NCBI RefSeq assembly: GCF_000499845.2
Contig: NC_023757.2
Location: 4,622,118-4,686,117 of the forward strand
DNA length: 64,000 nt
Direction: 5' to 3'
Source of the DNA: Phaseolus vulgaris
Taxonomy: Eukaryota; Streptophyta; Magnoliopsida; Fabales; Fabaceae
Part shown: one piece after another, positions 12,481 to 23,315 of the stretch
How positions within the stretch are numbered: position 1 is the stretch's first letter
Layout of the letters: every line of letters starts with the position of its first letter
The notes under the pieces: model-generated
Told to the model about the DNA's origin: nothing
Seen by the model: only the letters and a program-made list of their open reading frames with translations
The model's database searches: none
Position numbers and translations under genes: made by a program

Positions 12481-14300
12481 CTTATCAAAGTCTACTCCAA
12501 AAATACCACGATGCTGCAAGCTCAATAAGATAGATGACAATGACGAGATTCTAACATCGTGTATGATAAAAAAGAACGCAACTTTCGTTATAAATTGGCA
12601 CCAAAAGTCTTTGTAATTCAAATTAGATTTAAATATTTACATTACTTCTGCAAACAACATAATTTATTCGAGCTCTGGTATTATAATAAAATAATAATGA
12701 AAACGTAAATATATGAAAAGAATAAATCAAGGTAACAACTTTCAAAACAAAATAGCTAAAGAACGAGAAAAAAAGAAAAAAACTTTTGGGCTTATCAAAG
12801 TCTACTCCAGAAATACCACGATGCTGCAAGCTCAATAAGATAGATGACAATGACGAGATTCTAACATCGTGTATGATAAAAAAGAACGCAACTCTCGTTA
12901 TAAATTGGCACCAAAAGTCTTTGTAATTCAAATTAGGTTTAAATATTTACTTTACTTCTGCAAACAACATAATTTATTCGAGCTCTGGTATTATAATAAA
13001 ATAATAATGAAAACGTAAATATATGAAAAGAACAAATCAAGGTAACAACTTTCAAAACAAAATAGCTAAAGAACGAGAAAAAAAGAAAAAACTTAATATA
13101 TAATTTAACCCTTATTATGAGGTGAAAAGGTAACAAAGTTTATTTGAAACCTGATTTTTTTGTCCGAAGGATTCCATTTTATAGCCTCCAGTCTCTCCCA
13201 ACTGTTTATTTTCATCATCTGCGTACAATAACGTACAATAATTGTGTATACCCTATTAACTTTAAAATAATTGTGTAATACAATATAACAGCTCAAATAA
13301 TTAAACTATCGCACTTCAATATCAATTGTTGTATTTACCTGCTTATCAAAGTCTACTTCAGAAATACCACAATGCAGGCTCAGTAAGCTACATTACAACA
13401 ATGAGAGTCTATCATTGTGTGTATGATAAAAAAGAACGCATCACTCGTTATAAATTAGCACCAAAAGTCTTTGTAATTCAAATTAGATCTAAATATTTAC
13501 ATTTCTTCTGCAATGTGTATGATAAAAAAGAACGCATCACTCGTTATAAATTAGCACCAAAAGTCTTTGTAATTCAAATTAGATCTAAATATTTACATTT
13601 CTTCTGCAAACAAAGATCTGTTTTCTCCCTAGTTTACAAAGGTAAAAAAATGGTTCATAGTATTACATAGATGTTTGTTTATTTTCATTTTCTAAAAAAT
13701 CATCTGCGTACAATATCGTAAAATAATAATTGTATAATACAATATAACAGCTAAAATAATTAAACTCTCGCAATTCAATATAGTATTACATAGATGTTTG
13801 TTTATTTTCATTTTCTAAAAAATCATCTGCGTACAATATCGTAAAATAATAATTGTATAATACAATATAACAGCTAAAATAATTAAACTCTCGCAATTCA
13901 ATATCAATTGTTGTATTTACCTGCTTATCAAAGTCTACTCCAGAAATACCACGATGCTGCAAGCTCAATAAGTTAGATGACAACAACGAGAGTCTATCAT
14001 TGTGTATGATTAAAAAAAAAACGTGCAGCCCTAGTTATAAATTAGCACCAAAAGTCTTTGTAATTCAAATTAGGTCTAAATATTTACATTCCTTCTGCAG
14101 ACAAAGATTTGTTTTCTTTCTGGTTTACAAAAGTAAAAAAAATTGTTCATAGTATTACATAGAATAAACATCTATTATATTAAGACATTACATAGAATAA
14201 ATCAAGGTAACAACTACCAAAACAAAATAGCTAAAGAATGAGAAAAAAAGAAAAAAAACTAATATCTAAATCATGAGTACAACCAAATTAATTGCATATA

Positions 14301-16330
14301 ATTGCATACAATATCGTATATAATAATTACATACAATTATTGTGTATAATTTGATAATTATTATTTCTTTAATCAAATTCAACTTCATTAAGAAAATATA
14401 ATTGAATAATTTGAAAAAAACAATTTGAAACTTGTATAGTCTTTTTAATGAATGATACATAGTTTTAAATAAGAATTAGATGTGGACCAAGTTAATTGAT
14501 TAAATATCACTTTTGAAGGCTGGTTTTAAAATATTTGCTAATAATATTAATGTTATGCAGTCAAAAATAAATAAATCTTTATTACTAATATGTACTTAGA
14601 ATGTCTTTGAATTTCATAATACAAAATTTCAAAATCGTGAATTACTACACAACCATGTCTTACATGTTGCAAATGCTAAGTATTTGTCCAAAAAAATTAT
14701 TTGAAAATAGAATACTTTAATTGTCACAGTTTTAAGGATTAATAAGTACGATAAAATGAAAACCTTAATCAATCAGGTAGTCTACTCGCAATAACAAAAT
14801 ATCCTGTAAGATTGTGATTTGGTATGAATACAAATGTATGTGTAAGAATTCATTCTTCTAAATAAGTGATAAAAAATGAAAAGAGAAATAATAATATAGA
14901 GAAATAATAATATTGTCAAAGATGTGAAATTAGTATCACAACTCTTAATCAACCATGGTTAGAGAATACAATGGTCTAGAAAACAAAATTGCTTTTACCT
15001 TTAAGAAAAAGCTCACTCGATGTTTGTGCTTTATAAGCTTTGTTGGCATGCATCTTGCATCTGAGTTAATAATGTGTTAATCATTTTGATGTTAGAGGAA
15101 ACATAAATCTAAACAAATTAATATTAATTGGTTTAATTTAGTTTGAATTCAAAACTTTTTCAACTAATCCTAACCAAATTAATAATATATGAATTGGTTC
15201 AGATCACTTAAAATTTAATTGAAAAATATCAATATGTTTTTTTAAAAAATAAAAAATAAAAATTTAATTGAAATTCACTATGTATTTGGATTGATGAGAG
15301 GATTTGTGGGAAGGGAGGAAGTGAATTTGTGAGGATTAGAGAGGATATGTGAGGTTGTTTGGATTGAGATGATAGAATGAATTTGTGAGGATAGTTTATT
15401 GTAAGTTTACAAATTTATCCTTGTTATTAAAAAATATTTAAATAATGAATTGTGATTTTTTTTGTCTAGGTTTGAATCAATTAAAATTTTCTAATATACA
15501 CTATCCATAATTACTTATATTTTTTAATAAAAAATTAAAAAATATAATAGAAGATAATATTTATTATTATAATTATTTGTTATTTTATATAATTATATAT
15601 GTTTTTGTTGATATTATAATTTTATTTTTTATTTTTATTATTTATAATTATATGTTTTTATTGATAGTATAATTAAATACTTTTGAAATTATAAATAAAT
15701 TTAAATAATATTTAATTTTGTATATTTTAATAAAATGCATGCACAAGGGTATTTGGATAAAATACAATAATTCTATATGAATATCACAAATCTCTTCATT
15801 TGTGTGAACAATGAAAAAATCCTCCACCCTCTCTACCACTCTCAAAACCATTGAAACAAACACAAAAAAACACTCATTCCCTCCTCCCCTTCCTTCTTCA
15901 TACTTGTATACAAACACATAATATAAAATCTTCAACATTATAAATAATAAAAGAAATTAAATATATTTAATTTTTTTAATTTGCTTTAGATTTTCAAATT
16001 TTAAAACTGTAAACAAAAGCTTATTAGTTCAGTTTGGTTCGATTTTGATTGAAAAAAAGAAAAACAAAATCAAATCAATTAAATTAATTCAGTTTGTATC
16101 TTAGATCTATGAAAACCTCAAATTAATACTCTAAATAAATTGTAAACTTTTAACTTGTTAAATGTAAACCTTTTACTATTAGTATATCAATACCTAATAA
16201 TATTAAAAGCAGGAAAATATTACTTATAGACATATAGTTCATAATTGTGATATAGTCCATATAATTTTTAAATTGTTTTATTTCATAAATTTTTCTTTTT
16301 AATTATGAATTTTTTACTTGATAATAACAG
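14301..16330. repeat. Non-coding block of copy A collinear with about 47.2-49.8 kb
   Basis: Shared ordered landmarks include TTAGATGTGGACCAAGTTAA, GCTAAGTATTTGTCC, AACTCTTAATCAACCA, GTTGGCATGCAT and AAAGCTTATTAGTT. No gene is seen. An insertion at 15281-15918 in A and a solo LTR in B are absent from the other copy. Confidence 0.75.
15281..15918. mobile_element. MITE-like insertion present only in copy A
   Basis: Copy A reads AATTGAAATTCACTA then TGTATTTGGATTGATGAGAG, while copy B continues AATTGAAATTCACTA then AATTAGCCTAAGG (about 49445-49475), so A gained sequence here. The left end has GGATTTGTGGGAAGGGAGGA and GAATTTGTGAGGAT motifs. The right end has the opposite-strand type, AATCCTCCACCCTCTCTACC and CATTCCCTCCTCCC, consistent with an element with related inverted ends. 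The exact right border and target duplication are not fixed. Confidence 0.45.
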
Positions 16331-17279
16331 CTAAAATAATTAAATTTTAGGTTGTATTTACTGCTTATCAAAAATCTATTTCATAATAAAAGAATAATTT
16401 GTTAATGGTTACTTACATAGTCACATAGTTATATAGTTATATTTAAATCTTCTAACCTTTAATTTAAACATTTTAAATATGTTCACAATTTTTTTTAAAG
16501 AGATGTAAGTATCTAACATAAAAGATAAGTGATAGATTTACATAATAGCTATAACATGCAAACTAATTAAATTGGTTTAAATCTTATATGAATATTTTGT
16601 TTTTGCATAATTCTTCATTATCAAACAGTCAAACAGAACGATGTCAAAATGATACAGATGTTAAAAAAAATTGAAAAAAAAAAGACAGAAAATTACCTCT
16701 AAAGAGGAATAGCATGTATAGACTACAAAAAGAAATTATTAAATACAAAAAAGTCTTACGTATTGTAGCTACAAGCATCAAAAGTAATGTATATGGAGTG
16801 ATGGCCCACAGTGATGTTTCCTGGGAGTTTATGGTGCAATGATGTAGAATGAGCCCATTGTTTGTTTTTAAAGGCAGAGCAAAAATATCTTAACACAGTA
16901 GATTGAAGAGTGTTTTCTATTTTTTTTAGGTTGAGTATTATAGTTGGTTTCCAATAACATACCATCAATAAACTCTGTTATTATCTGACTGCTTTTTTTT
17001 TTTTTTTTTTGCTGGAATTCCTTTTAAAAGTATTTATGCTGTAAAATGAGGAAGGTTGATACAGATAAAACTTTGACAATTCATTGCAAGTTGGATCAGA
17101 TTTTGGGTTATTTATATGTAGATACATATTGAATTATATAATTATAAATTATATAAAGATTTATATTATTATTTTTTTAATTTTAAATATTTTGTATGAT
17201 TGTGTTAAAAAAATTTGTTTTTTATTTTTATAATATTAATAATAATAATTTATATAATAAATTTAGATTTTCAAAATTT
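16331..17279. other. AT-rich DNA with a decayed S-repeat remnant
   Basis: 16320-16520 resembles the S-array flank (AACAGCTAAAATAATTAAA, GTTAATGGTTACTTACATAG) without the exon-like part. A poly-T run sits at 16993-17010. A short minus-strand open frame at 16756-16968 has no recognisable domain. Confidence 0.5.
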
Positions 17280-17482
17280 GAATTATACACTTTACAAGGG
17301 TGTCAAAACAGTTTTGGGACAGAGTGCGTTAGCTTGAATCAAAGAAATTCAAAGGGCAGATTCAGAAGTTAATTTTTCTTGAACCCAAAGAAATTGAAAG
17401 AGCAGATTGAGAAGTGAAAGCAATTAGAAAGAAGTGAGATATTGCAGTGATAAAGGCCTGAAAGATCACAGAGAAATCAAAT

Positions 17483-17563
17483 TCAGACGAGTGACACTGC
17501 AGAATTTGATTTCGCAAGCTTATGAAAAACGATTGATTGGACCGTAGGGTTATCTGGATCCAT
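17483..17563 (-). pseudogene. Duplicated first-exon fragment of an unidentified gene (copy A)
   Basis: Downstream of the promoter motifs the first good ATG (17561-17563) opens MDPDNPTVQSIVFHKLAKSN followed by SAVSLV and a stop. The homologous stretch in copy B (ATG at 52966-52968) has lost a base directly after MDL and reads a different frame. Both look like the 5' end of a gene cut off from its body. I do not recognise the protein. Confidence 0.35.
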
Positions 17564-17639
17564 TCAAGAAGCTGAACTTGCACTTTACAATTCTTCAAAT
17601 TTCAAAAAAACAAACTAAACCTAAAAACAGAGAGCAATG

Positions 17640-17745
17640 CAGAGATAGAGATGAAACAATTTGGTGCTGTTTATAAAGGCGTTCTCGCTAGGGTTTGTGT
17701 TTGCTTATGGGCCTACAGGCCCGTTCAGCTAAACTAAGGCAAATT
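17640..17745 (-). promoter_or_regulatory. Housekeeping-type promoter with telo-box and site II motif (copy A)
   Basis: On the minus strand, AGGCCCATAAGC (site II type GGCCCA) is followed by AAACCCTAG (telo-box), then TTTATAAACAGC, then a CTCTATCTCTGCATTG pyrimidine-rich leader. This grouping is typical of plant promoters of translation and housekeeping genes. The same arrangement is present at 53093-53160 in copy B, although the TATA-like part differs there. Confidence 0.5.
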
Positions 17746-18766
17746 CCTCCTGAATTTAAAAGGACGAAAATGCTCTTACAAAATGATGAAAATGAACTTA
17801 AATGAAATGTGTGTGAAAAAAATAAGTACTTCTAAAATCTTTTCACTGGATTTAAATTTCCGAAACACAGAATTTTAAATTTTCAAATCCAGAATAGAGA
17901 GTAATTTTGAAAAGGAAAGTTCTTCTTGCACCATATCAATTTCAAAATACACCTACCATCTTTTTAAATTCTTTTTATAATCAGTCTCATATAAAAGTAG
18001 CATTCTTTGTTTTTTCCTTTTGTGTGATTTTCGGTAGTTGGCAAAATATTTGTGTTATTATTCTTTTTATAATCTCTTTATAATTCTAACATTTTATAAA
18101 ATCTGATTTGTTTATGAGATTTAAACTAAAGACCATTTTTCCTTTTTCATTGTGTAAATCGTTTAGTCGCTTAACTTGATTGAGTTATAAAATGACTTTT
18201 CTTAAAATAGTTATCGTTGCTAAATATAATTTAAAAGTAATATGCAGCTATTATATTTACTATATTTCATATTATTATGTTGCCAAATTCATTCTCTACC
18301 TTCATAGTTTCTTCCGACACATCCATAATTATTATTATTATAATTTCAAAAGTACCCTTCTCCAAATATTTGTGTAGGTTAAGAGTTATTATTGGAGGTG
18401 AATAAAGTTAGTGGTAAAGTATGTGAAACTTGTGATGTTTGTTGATTTCGTTAAGAGTTGTAGTGGTGAAATATGGTTGTTTTTGATAGTTTGTGATGAC
18501 CATAGTAAACTTGTTTGAGGTAAGTTGTTGACTTTGTTTTTTCATTTATGAATTGTAGAACATTATAGGTTCTAAATTGTAAAATTCATAATATAAAGTT
18601 ATATTCTGAATTCTAGAATTCATAATATAAAGTTGTATTATGAATTCTACAATTTAAAAAAGTTTTTCTAAATCCAAAAATTCACTTTCATAATGTAAAA
18701 TTTGGAATAGAAATTCTACAATTCAAAAGTGATTATGATTTTAGAAATTAATTTTTAAATTATAAT
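17745..18766. repeat. Foldback/MITE remnants and short inverted repeats
   Basis: 17745-17965 is a truncated relative of the 53157-53860 foldback element, sharing GGCAAATTCCTCCT, AATGCTCTTACAAAATGATG and AGAGAGTAATTTTGAAAAGG. 17970-18250 is repeated at 21170-21470. 18550-18760 resembles 54270-54420 and contains a 14-bp hairpin. A short plus-strand open frame at 18180-18377 has no recognisable domain. Confidence 0.6.
18614..18649. repeat. 14-bp stem hairpin
   Basis: TAGAATTCATAATA and TATTATGAATTCTA form a perfect stem around an 8-base loop (TAAAGTTG). A similar weaker hairpin occurs in the copy B relative near 54290-54330. Confidence 0.8.
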
Positions 18767-19410
18767 AGTGCCAAAGTTGCCTTGAAATAATCCACATAAA
18801 TCATAATATTCACCCCTAAATAAAACAAAAACAAGGGCTTCCATTTCACCAAATTTTAAGAATTGTATAGTTTAGAAAAGAAATAAATTAGAACTCTAAT
18901 CTTTTGTATGGATTAAAAGAAGAAAATGGTAGGCTAATTTGGAAAGATAAAATTGTGAACTTGTTTTTTTCTTCCACGGTTTTCTTTCTTATCATACCTT
19001 TTCTTTTCAATGTCTTTTCAACCAAAGAGAAAATTCAAAACCATTCCCTATTTTCTCTCCCAATCAAATATGCCAGGCAATATGAGGCATATGGATGAAC
19101 AAGGATTAGGGAACTTGAGTACAGGGTTTACCCCAGTAACCCCCAACCACATTGGTTTACATGTTATATCATCTGGAGTCTGTAACTCATGTGTCATAAT
19201 AAGAAAATTCTTTAAGTTTACACACCACCCAGATTATTCAATAACACTTTAGAAAAATTATAGTACTTAAACAATGAATAATACAATTATTAGAAAATAA
19301 TAGGGCTTAATACAACTCAAAAGCTAGCTAAAAGGAAGGGTAGTCCAAGCCTTATACGAGTATTTTGCCTATATTATTTGTCAATGCAGGAAATCTTAAC
19401 AATCAAACCA
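18767..19410 (-). pseudogene. Truncated SIK1-like gene fragment (14 bp of exon, splice acceptor and intron)
   Basis: This segment is collinear and nearly identical with 58785-59440. It keeps 14 bp of the SIK1 exon that begins at 58798, the AG acceptor and about 630 bp of the adjacent intron. Shared landmarks are ATATGCCAGGCAATATGAGG, GAACTTGAGTACAGGGTTTA and TATTATTTGTCAATGCAGG. All SIK1 exons downstream of this point are missing, because the sequence to the left matches 54420 instead. It cannot encode the kinase. It marks the right end of duplicated copy A. Confidence 0.8.
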
Positions 19411-21156
19411 AAAGAAGGAGAGTTAAGGACTTAGTAAACATGGAAGAATCAGAAAATCAACATAAGTATAAGCTAGCAGATACATATGAAAAACAAACAG
19501 AGTGGTGTATGAGGAAGATCAGGAAAGGGTTCCTATACCAATATAACCAGCAAGCCCAGTCGAACTGTATTCGTTCTTGATGAGCTCTGTGGTGTTGAAG
19601 ATCACCCCAGGCTGGCCAACACTTGGCATACCCCGGGATCAGCAGAAGAAAGCTCATCCAAGGTTTTGGCCTTTTTAAGTTTTAACTTCACCACCCAGTA
19701 CAAGGGAAATCCGTCTAGGACGGTGCAGTCGTACTCGGAGCAACACACCCTGAAGAATTTTCCCTTAAACCCCTTGTAAGACTATTGGAACAGGGTAAGG
19801 ATGACTCTCCCTGTCACCCCGTTGAAGCTAACCCAGAGGTTTTTCCCAGGATTTTTTACCTCAAAGAAATGGAGGAAAACGTCTACGGAGGGGGCATGGC
19901 CAACGTTGTTACAAAGAATGGAGAAAGCCCTGATGAAGGTCCAGCTGTTGGGATGTAGCTGGGTAGGGGCGAGTTTATCTCAGTTAATAACTCCCTTTCG
20001 AAGTTGTTAAATGGGAGGCGTTGCCTAATGCGCTTGAAGACAGTCTGATAGAAGAAGAAGAATGGTTCACCGTCGTTGGCGCGGTTGTCCACGGCCACGG
20101 GTTCGCCCTCTACGCAGGGGCGAACCGTGATGTAAGCATCACACTCTCTCCCGAACGCCCTACCCTTGAAACCAGGTTCGCTGTCCAGGTGTGCCCTCCA
20201 GTCAGCGAGAGAGGTGGGGAGGAGGTTTTAGCGAGGAGCTCGTTGGAAGCCCAAGGGTATAAGGGCTTATAGTTGACGCTAGGAGAAGGAGGGTTGGCGG
20301 TGACTTTCGTTTGTGCCATGATGAAGGAAGCTAGGAAAAACAAGGAAAAGAAGAAAGCAAAGGTTCAACAAGGGGGACTATGGTGTGAAACTAAAGAAAC
20401 CCAAAAAAAAAACTTTACCCTCGTAGAAAAACCCAGAAAACAGAGGAACAAAGAAGATGCAGACGAAAACTCAAATGTGGAAATTTAGACAGTCCCAGAC
20501 AGTTATCAATGCGTAAATCAGAAGTAAAGAGCAATCAATGGAGAAAAACCATACCTTTGATTATTGATGAGCAAAAGTTTTGATATTTGCGAAGAAAGGA
20601 AACTAGAGAGCTCGAGGGAGAAGATGAAGAATGCAAGAGAAGTTTCAAGTGATGGAACAGTGCATGAAGCGCACGTTTTTGAAAGACTTAACGTAAACTT
20701 GAGAAGTGCAAGCGACGTTAAGTCCCAGCCGCCTGATTAAGACACGTGTGTGCTGTTTAAAGCATGAATAGGAAAGCGTCACTTCGGTACACTGTACACG
20801 TCCTATCACATGGAGCCACGTAGGTCGGTAGGGCGAGGCCATAGTCTCTTCGTTGAACAAGTTGACAGCTCGAGACTGGGGGGCTTGTGTACCGACCGGT
20901 CCTCGGACTCGGGCGTTGACCAAAGTCAAGGTGGGGCCCCGAAGGCTGAGACCACTGGAAAGTTCAGCAGGATAGGGAGGAGTCTTGTTAGGCTCATGGG
21001 TAAGGGGAGCCGAGGAGGGGCGGCATCGAGGCAGGGCGTGGAGGCCTCGGGCCTCGACACCCCAACAGTAAAGATGGACAAAAAAGGTGGTTTTCAAGCC
21101 ACATCCTAGTTACCAGTAGGGAGAGGCCCAAATCACGAGGGTCTCGATGCCCAACA
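19411..21156 (-). mobile_element. Gypsy-type retroelement remnant with an LTR-like end
   Basis: This GC-richer island sits between AT-rich repeats. On the minus strand it begins TGTTGGGCATCGAGACC at 21156, a typical LTR 5' end (TGTT), continues through about 600 bp of LTR/leader-like sequence, and then reaches a protein start at 20319. The right flank (from about 21170) repeats 17970-18250 and the left flank is the SIK1 fragment. No second LTR, primer-binding site or target-site duplication was identified, so the element is partial. Confidence 0.55.
19555..20319 (-). pseudogene. Putative gypsy-type transposon protein (Transposase_28-like), frameshifted
   Basis: Starts MAQTKVTANPPSPSVNYKPL at 20319, then frame-shifts near 20215 and again near 19975. 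Conceptual pieces in order are LTDWRAHLDSEPGFKGRAFG, EPFFFFYQTVFKRIRQRLPF, then LHPNSWTFIRAFSILCNNVG and VDVFLHFFEVKNPGKNLWVS. An H-P-N-S-W--F-RAF--LC block followed by VFLHFFEVK is what I know from plant proteins annotated as putative gypsy-type transposon (Transposase_28). The frame continues with stops to about 19555 (STGLAGYIG). It is a dead copy. Confidence 0.6.
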
Positions 21157-21169
21157 TAATTCCAAATTA

Positions 21170-21470
21170 TCATTCTTTTTACAATCTCTTTATAATCACA
21201 GTCCCATTGAAAAATAGCATTCTTTGTTTTTTTTTTCCTTTTGTGTGATTTTCTGTAGATGGCGAAATATTTGTGTTATTATTCTGTTTATAATCTCTTT
21301 ATAATTCTAACATTTTATAAAATTTGTTTTGTCTATGTGATTTAAAATAAAGACCTTTTTTCCTATTTCATTACCTAAATAGTTTAGTCGTTTAACTTGA
21401 TTGAGTTATAAAATGATTTTTCTTAAAATAGTTATCCGTTGCTAAATATATTTTAAAAGTAATATGTAAA
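21170..21470. repeat. Second copy of the 17970-18250 repeat
   Basis: Shares TAGCATTCTTTGTTTTTT, TTGTGTGATTTTCTGTAG, ATATTTGTGTTATTATTCT and TTGATTGAGTTATAAAATGA in the same order and orientation as 17970-18235. Confidence 0.8.
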
Positions 21471-21479
21471 TATTGCATT

Positions 21480-22115
21480 TAAAGTCTATTCCATGATTGA
21501 TCTATTTCATGATCGAGCGCACGGTATAAAGAAGTCAATACAGTTGAACCCCAACTATAATTTCTGACATTGTTCAAGTCAACCAACAATAATAGATACA
21601 TTAAATGTACCTTATTGCCTCAAGAATCAGGCATCAATAGGCTTCCAATAAGTGTTAATATGTGGGCTCGAGCATGTTGAGCAATAACATTATCGGTTGT
21701 AGGATGTGACAGTTCCTAAAAAGAAAAGTGTTGTTAAGCCAAGACAAATTAATTGCATTTCCTTTCACCATTGTAGCGGGTGATATAAATCTGAGCAAGT
21801 GCTCACATAAAGATACTAAATCACCACTAGTAATCCTGGTGACAACCTCTCCATCAACAAGTAAACCCAATACCAATTCCACATCTTCCAAAGTAACAGT
21901 TTTTTCACCGAGAAAAAAAGTGAAAGATATGTCTTTGTTTTCCGTCTTTCCACTAATGTTGTAAGTAGTACGTGATTAAAGTCAATGTTCTTAAATTTTA
22001 CAAATGTCCAAAACCAGAATGATCAATTAACTGTTTGACTCGTTGGTCAAGTATGTCCTCGTGCTTTAGTACCCAGATTGAATGTCTTCTGGGTCTCAAT
22101 AGTCTTTCATTACAT
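21480..22115 (-). pseudogene. Plant mobile domain (MAIN-like, PMD) pseudogene
   Basis: Minus-strand conceptual translation gives, in order, HSIWVLKHEDILDQRV, NHVLLTTLVERRK, then EKTVTLEDVELVLGLLVDGE with LVSLCEHLL. After an intron-like gap come TLIGSLLMPDS, a stop, and YSWGSTVLTSLYRALDHEID. The order ILD-V, H-LLTALVERW, TITLEDV-VLLGLPVDG, L-IGG-L-PD and YSWGSAVLA-LYR is characteristic of the plant mobile domain found in MAIN/MAIL proteins and in transposons. At least one frameshift (about 21990) and an in-frame stop (about 21630) disable it. No start or complete domain is present. Confidence 0.65.
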
Positions 22116-23049
22116 TCTCATACGTCTTTAGTAATATGTTTCTCTTGGAGTCGCAATAGAAACATATTCACGGAAAGGCGATGAGATGTCATAAAATTAT
22201 AATAAGATGATTCCTGAACATATAATCAATTTTCATAGTACTTTTTGCAGATAATTTCTATAAAAAAGAGTATTCCTTCGTAGATATCAAATATAAATGC
22301 ATTTTAATTATTTTTATTTTATTTAATGAAATTTCACTTTAATACAGAGAGCCGTGCAATAAATTGTTATTTCAGATAGAGGGAGATTTCTATTAATATT
22401 AAAACAACAACCATTATTCAACAATTGTTCAAAATATGAAAAAAAATTCATTAATCCTTAAATAAAATAAGAAAAGGGTAAAATGATCCAAATTTGTTAA
22501 TTTTGGAAAAACCATAAGAGTGACTCAGCTAGATAAGGATTGGAACCTTCAACTTTCAGTTATTCCATAAATATTTTTTCACTTGCTCTCACTCTGAAAT
22601 TATAGAGTGACTTACCTGGAATACATGTGCAATAGCGAATTGCAACTGGGATAGAAATCCAAGAGTCACATGCCCTTTCTATGTGGTGCCATAAAGATCT
22701 GCATTTATTCTGACATGGTTATTTTGTAAATCAATAGAATTGACGATGATGAGAAATTATATCATACTTAAAACCTATCATTTAAAAATTAAGGTTTCAA
22801 TAAACCTTTTACCTTTGTTTTTATGGTTTGCTCTGACTTTTCTGTTTTACTTTTTATCACTCCGTCCCTCAAAGGAATATTATGTTTTTTTATACCATAT
22901 TAAAGTGTTAAGATATGATAAGGATACATCCAAAATAAAATTTGGATTGGTAAAATAAAATTGCATAATGTTACTTTTATAGATTACAAAACGTGTTCAC
23001 ATTTAGTTAACAAGTGATAGGTTGACAAAAAAAAAAACTAAATATCAAA
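22116..23049. other. AT-rich intergenic DNA, no gene recognised
   Basis: A short plus-strand open frame at 22740-22958 is hydrophobic and low in complexity. I see no domain or splice structure. Confidence 0.5.
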
Positions 23050-23083
23050 AACAATTTATTTTAATTAAAAGACAATAGACCAT

Positions 23084-23120
<37 letters not shown>

Positions 23121-23303
23121 TATACTAAGAAGATATATTTATTAATGAATATCACATAATAATTTATCATGAAGGATTTTACCTTTATTAACCATTTTAT
23201 TGATAATACCAAGTGGCAATAATTTATAATTTTTGAAAAAAAAAAGTGAGATATGTCACTAACTTATTTAAACAAAAATTTATATAACTAACACTATCAT
23301 AAA
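23050..23303. repeat. RU repeat, copy 2, part left of the LINE
   Basis: Matches the RU order (TATTAATGAATATCACATAA, GGATTTTACCTTTATTAACC, ACTTATTTAAACAAAAAT, ACACTATCATAAA) and resumes after the LINE at 30361. A (TA)n tract at 23090-23118 replaces the beginning of the unit. Confidence 0.8.
23290..23303. repeat. Left target-site duplication of the full-length LINE
   Basis: AACACTATCATAAA here is repeated exactly at 30361-30374, immediately after the LINE poly-A tail. The RU copy at about 10404 has the uninterrupted equivalent (AACACTCTCATAAATATCAC). Confidence 0.9.
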
Positions 23304-23315
23304 ACATCAAATACG

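Larger units (their letters stand above)
11210..14300. repeat. S-repeat array, copy A
   Basis: At least five copies of a block containing CTTATCAAAGTCTACTCCAG, AATACCACGATGC, TGTATGATAAAAAAGAACGC and TTCAAATTAGGTCTAAATAT start near 11670, 12483, 12792, 13340 and 13920. They are interspersed with AACAACTTTCAAAACAAAAT and TACAATAATTGTGTATA blocks. Inside, three perfect or near-perfect local tandem duplications are visible: about 305 bp (12481-12790 repeated at 12791-13095), about 100 bp (13411-13510 repeated at 13511-13610) and 120 bp (13661-13780 repeated at 13781-13905). The minus strand of each block holds the exon-like segment described at 43120. Confidence 0.85.

Noticed and set aside
18904..19252. 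Open frame starting MSFQPKRKFKTIPYFL, conserved at 59032
   Set aside because: Both copies lie in the duplicated SIK1 intron segment. Conservation is explained by recent duplication, and the two frames diverge at the C-terminus.
20810..21109. GC-rich plus-strand open frame of 99 codons as a gene
   Set aside because: It is antisense to the LTR-like leader of the gypsy-type remnant, with high GC but no domain. The overlapping minus-strand frame is equally long.
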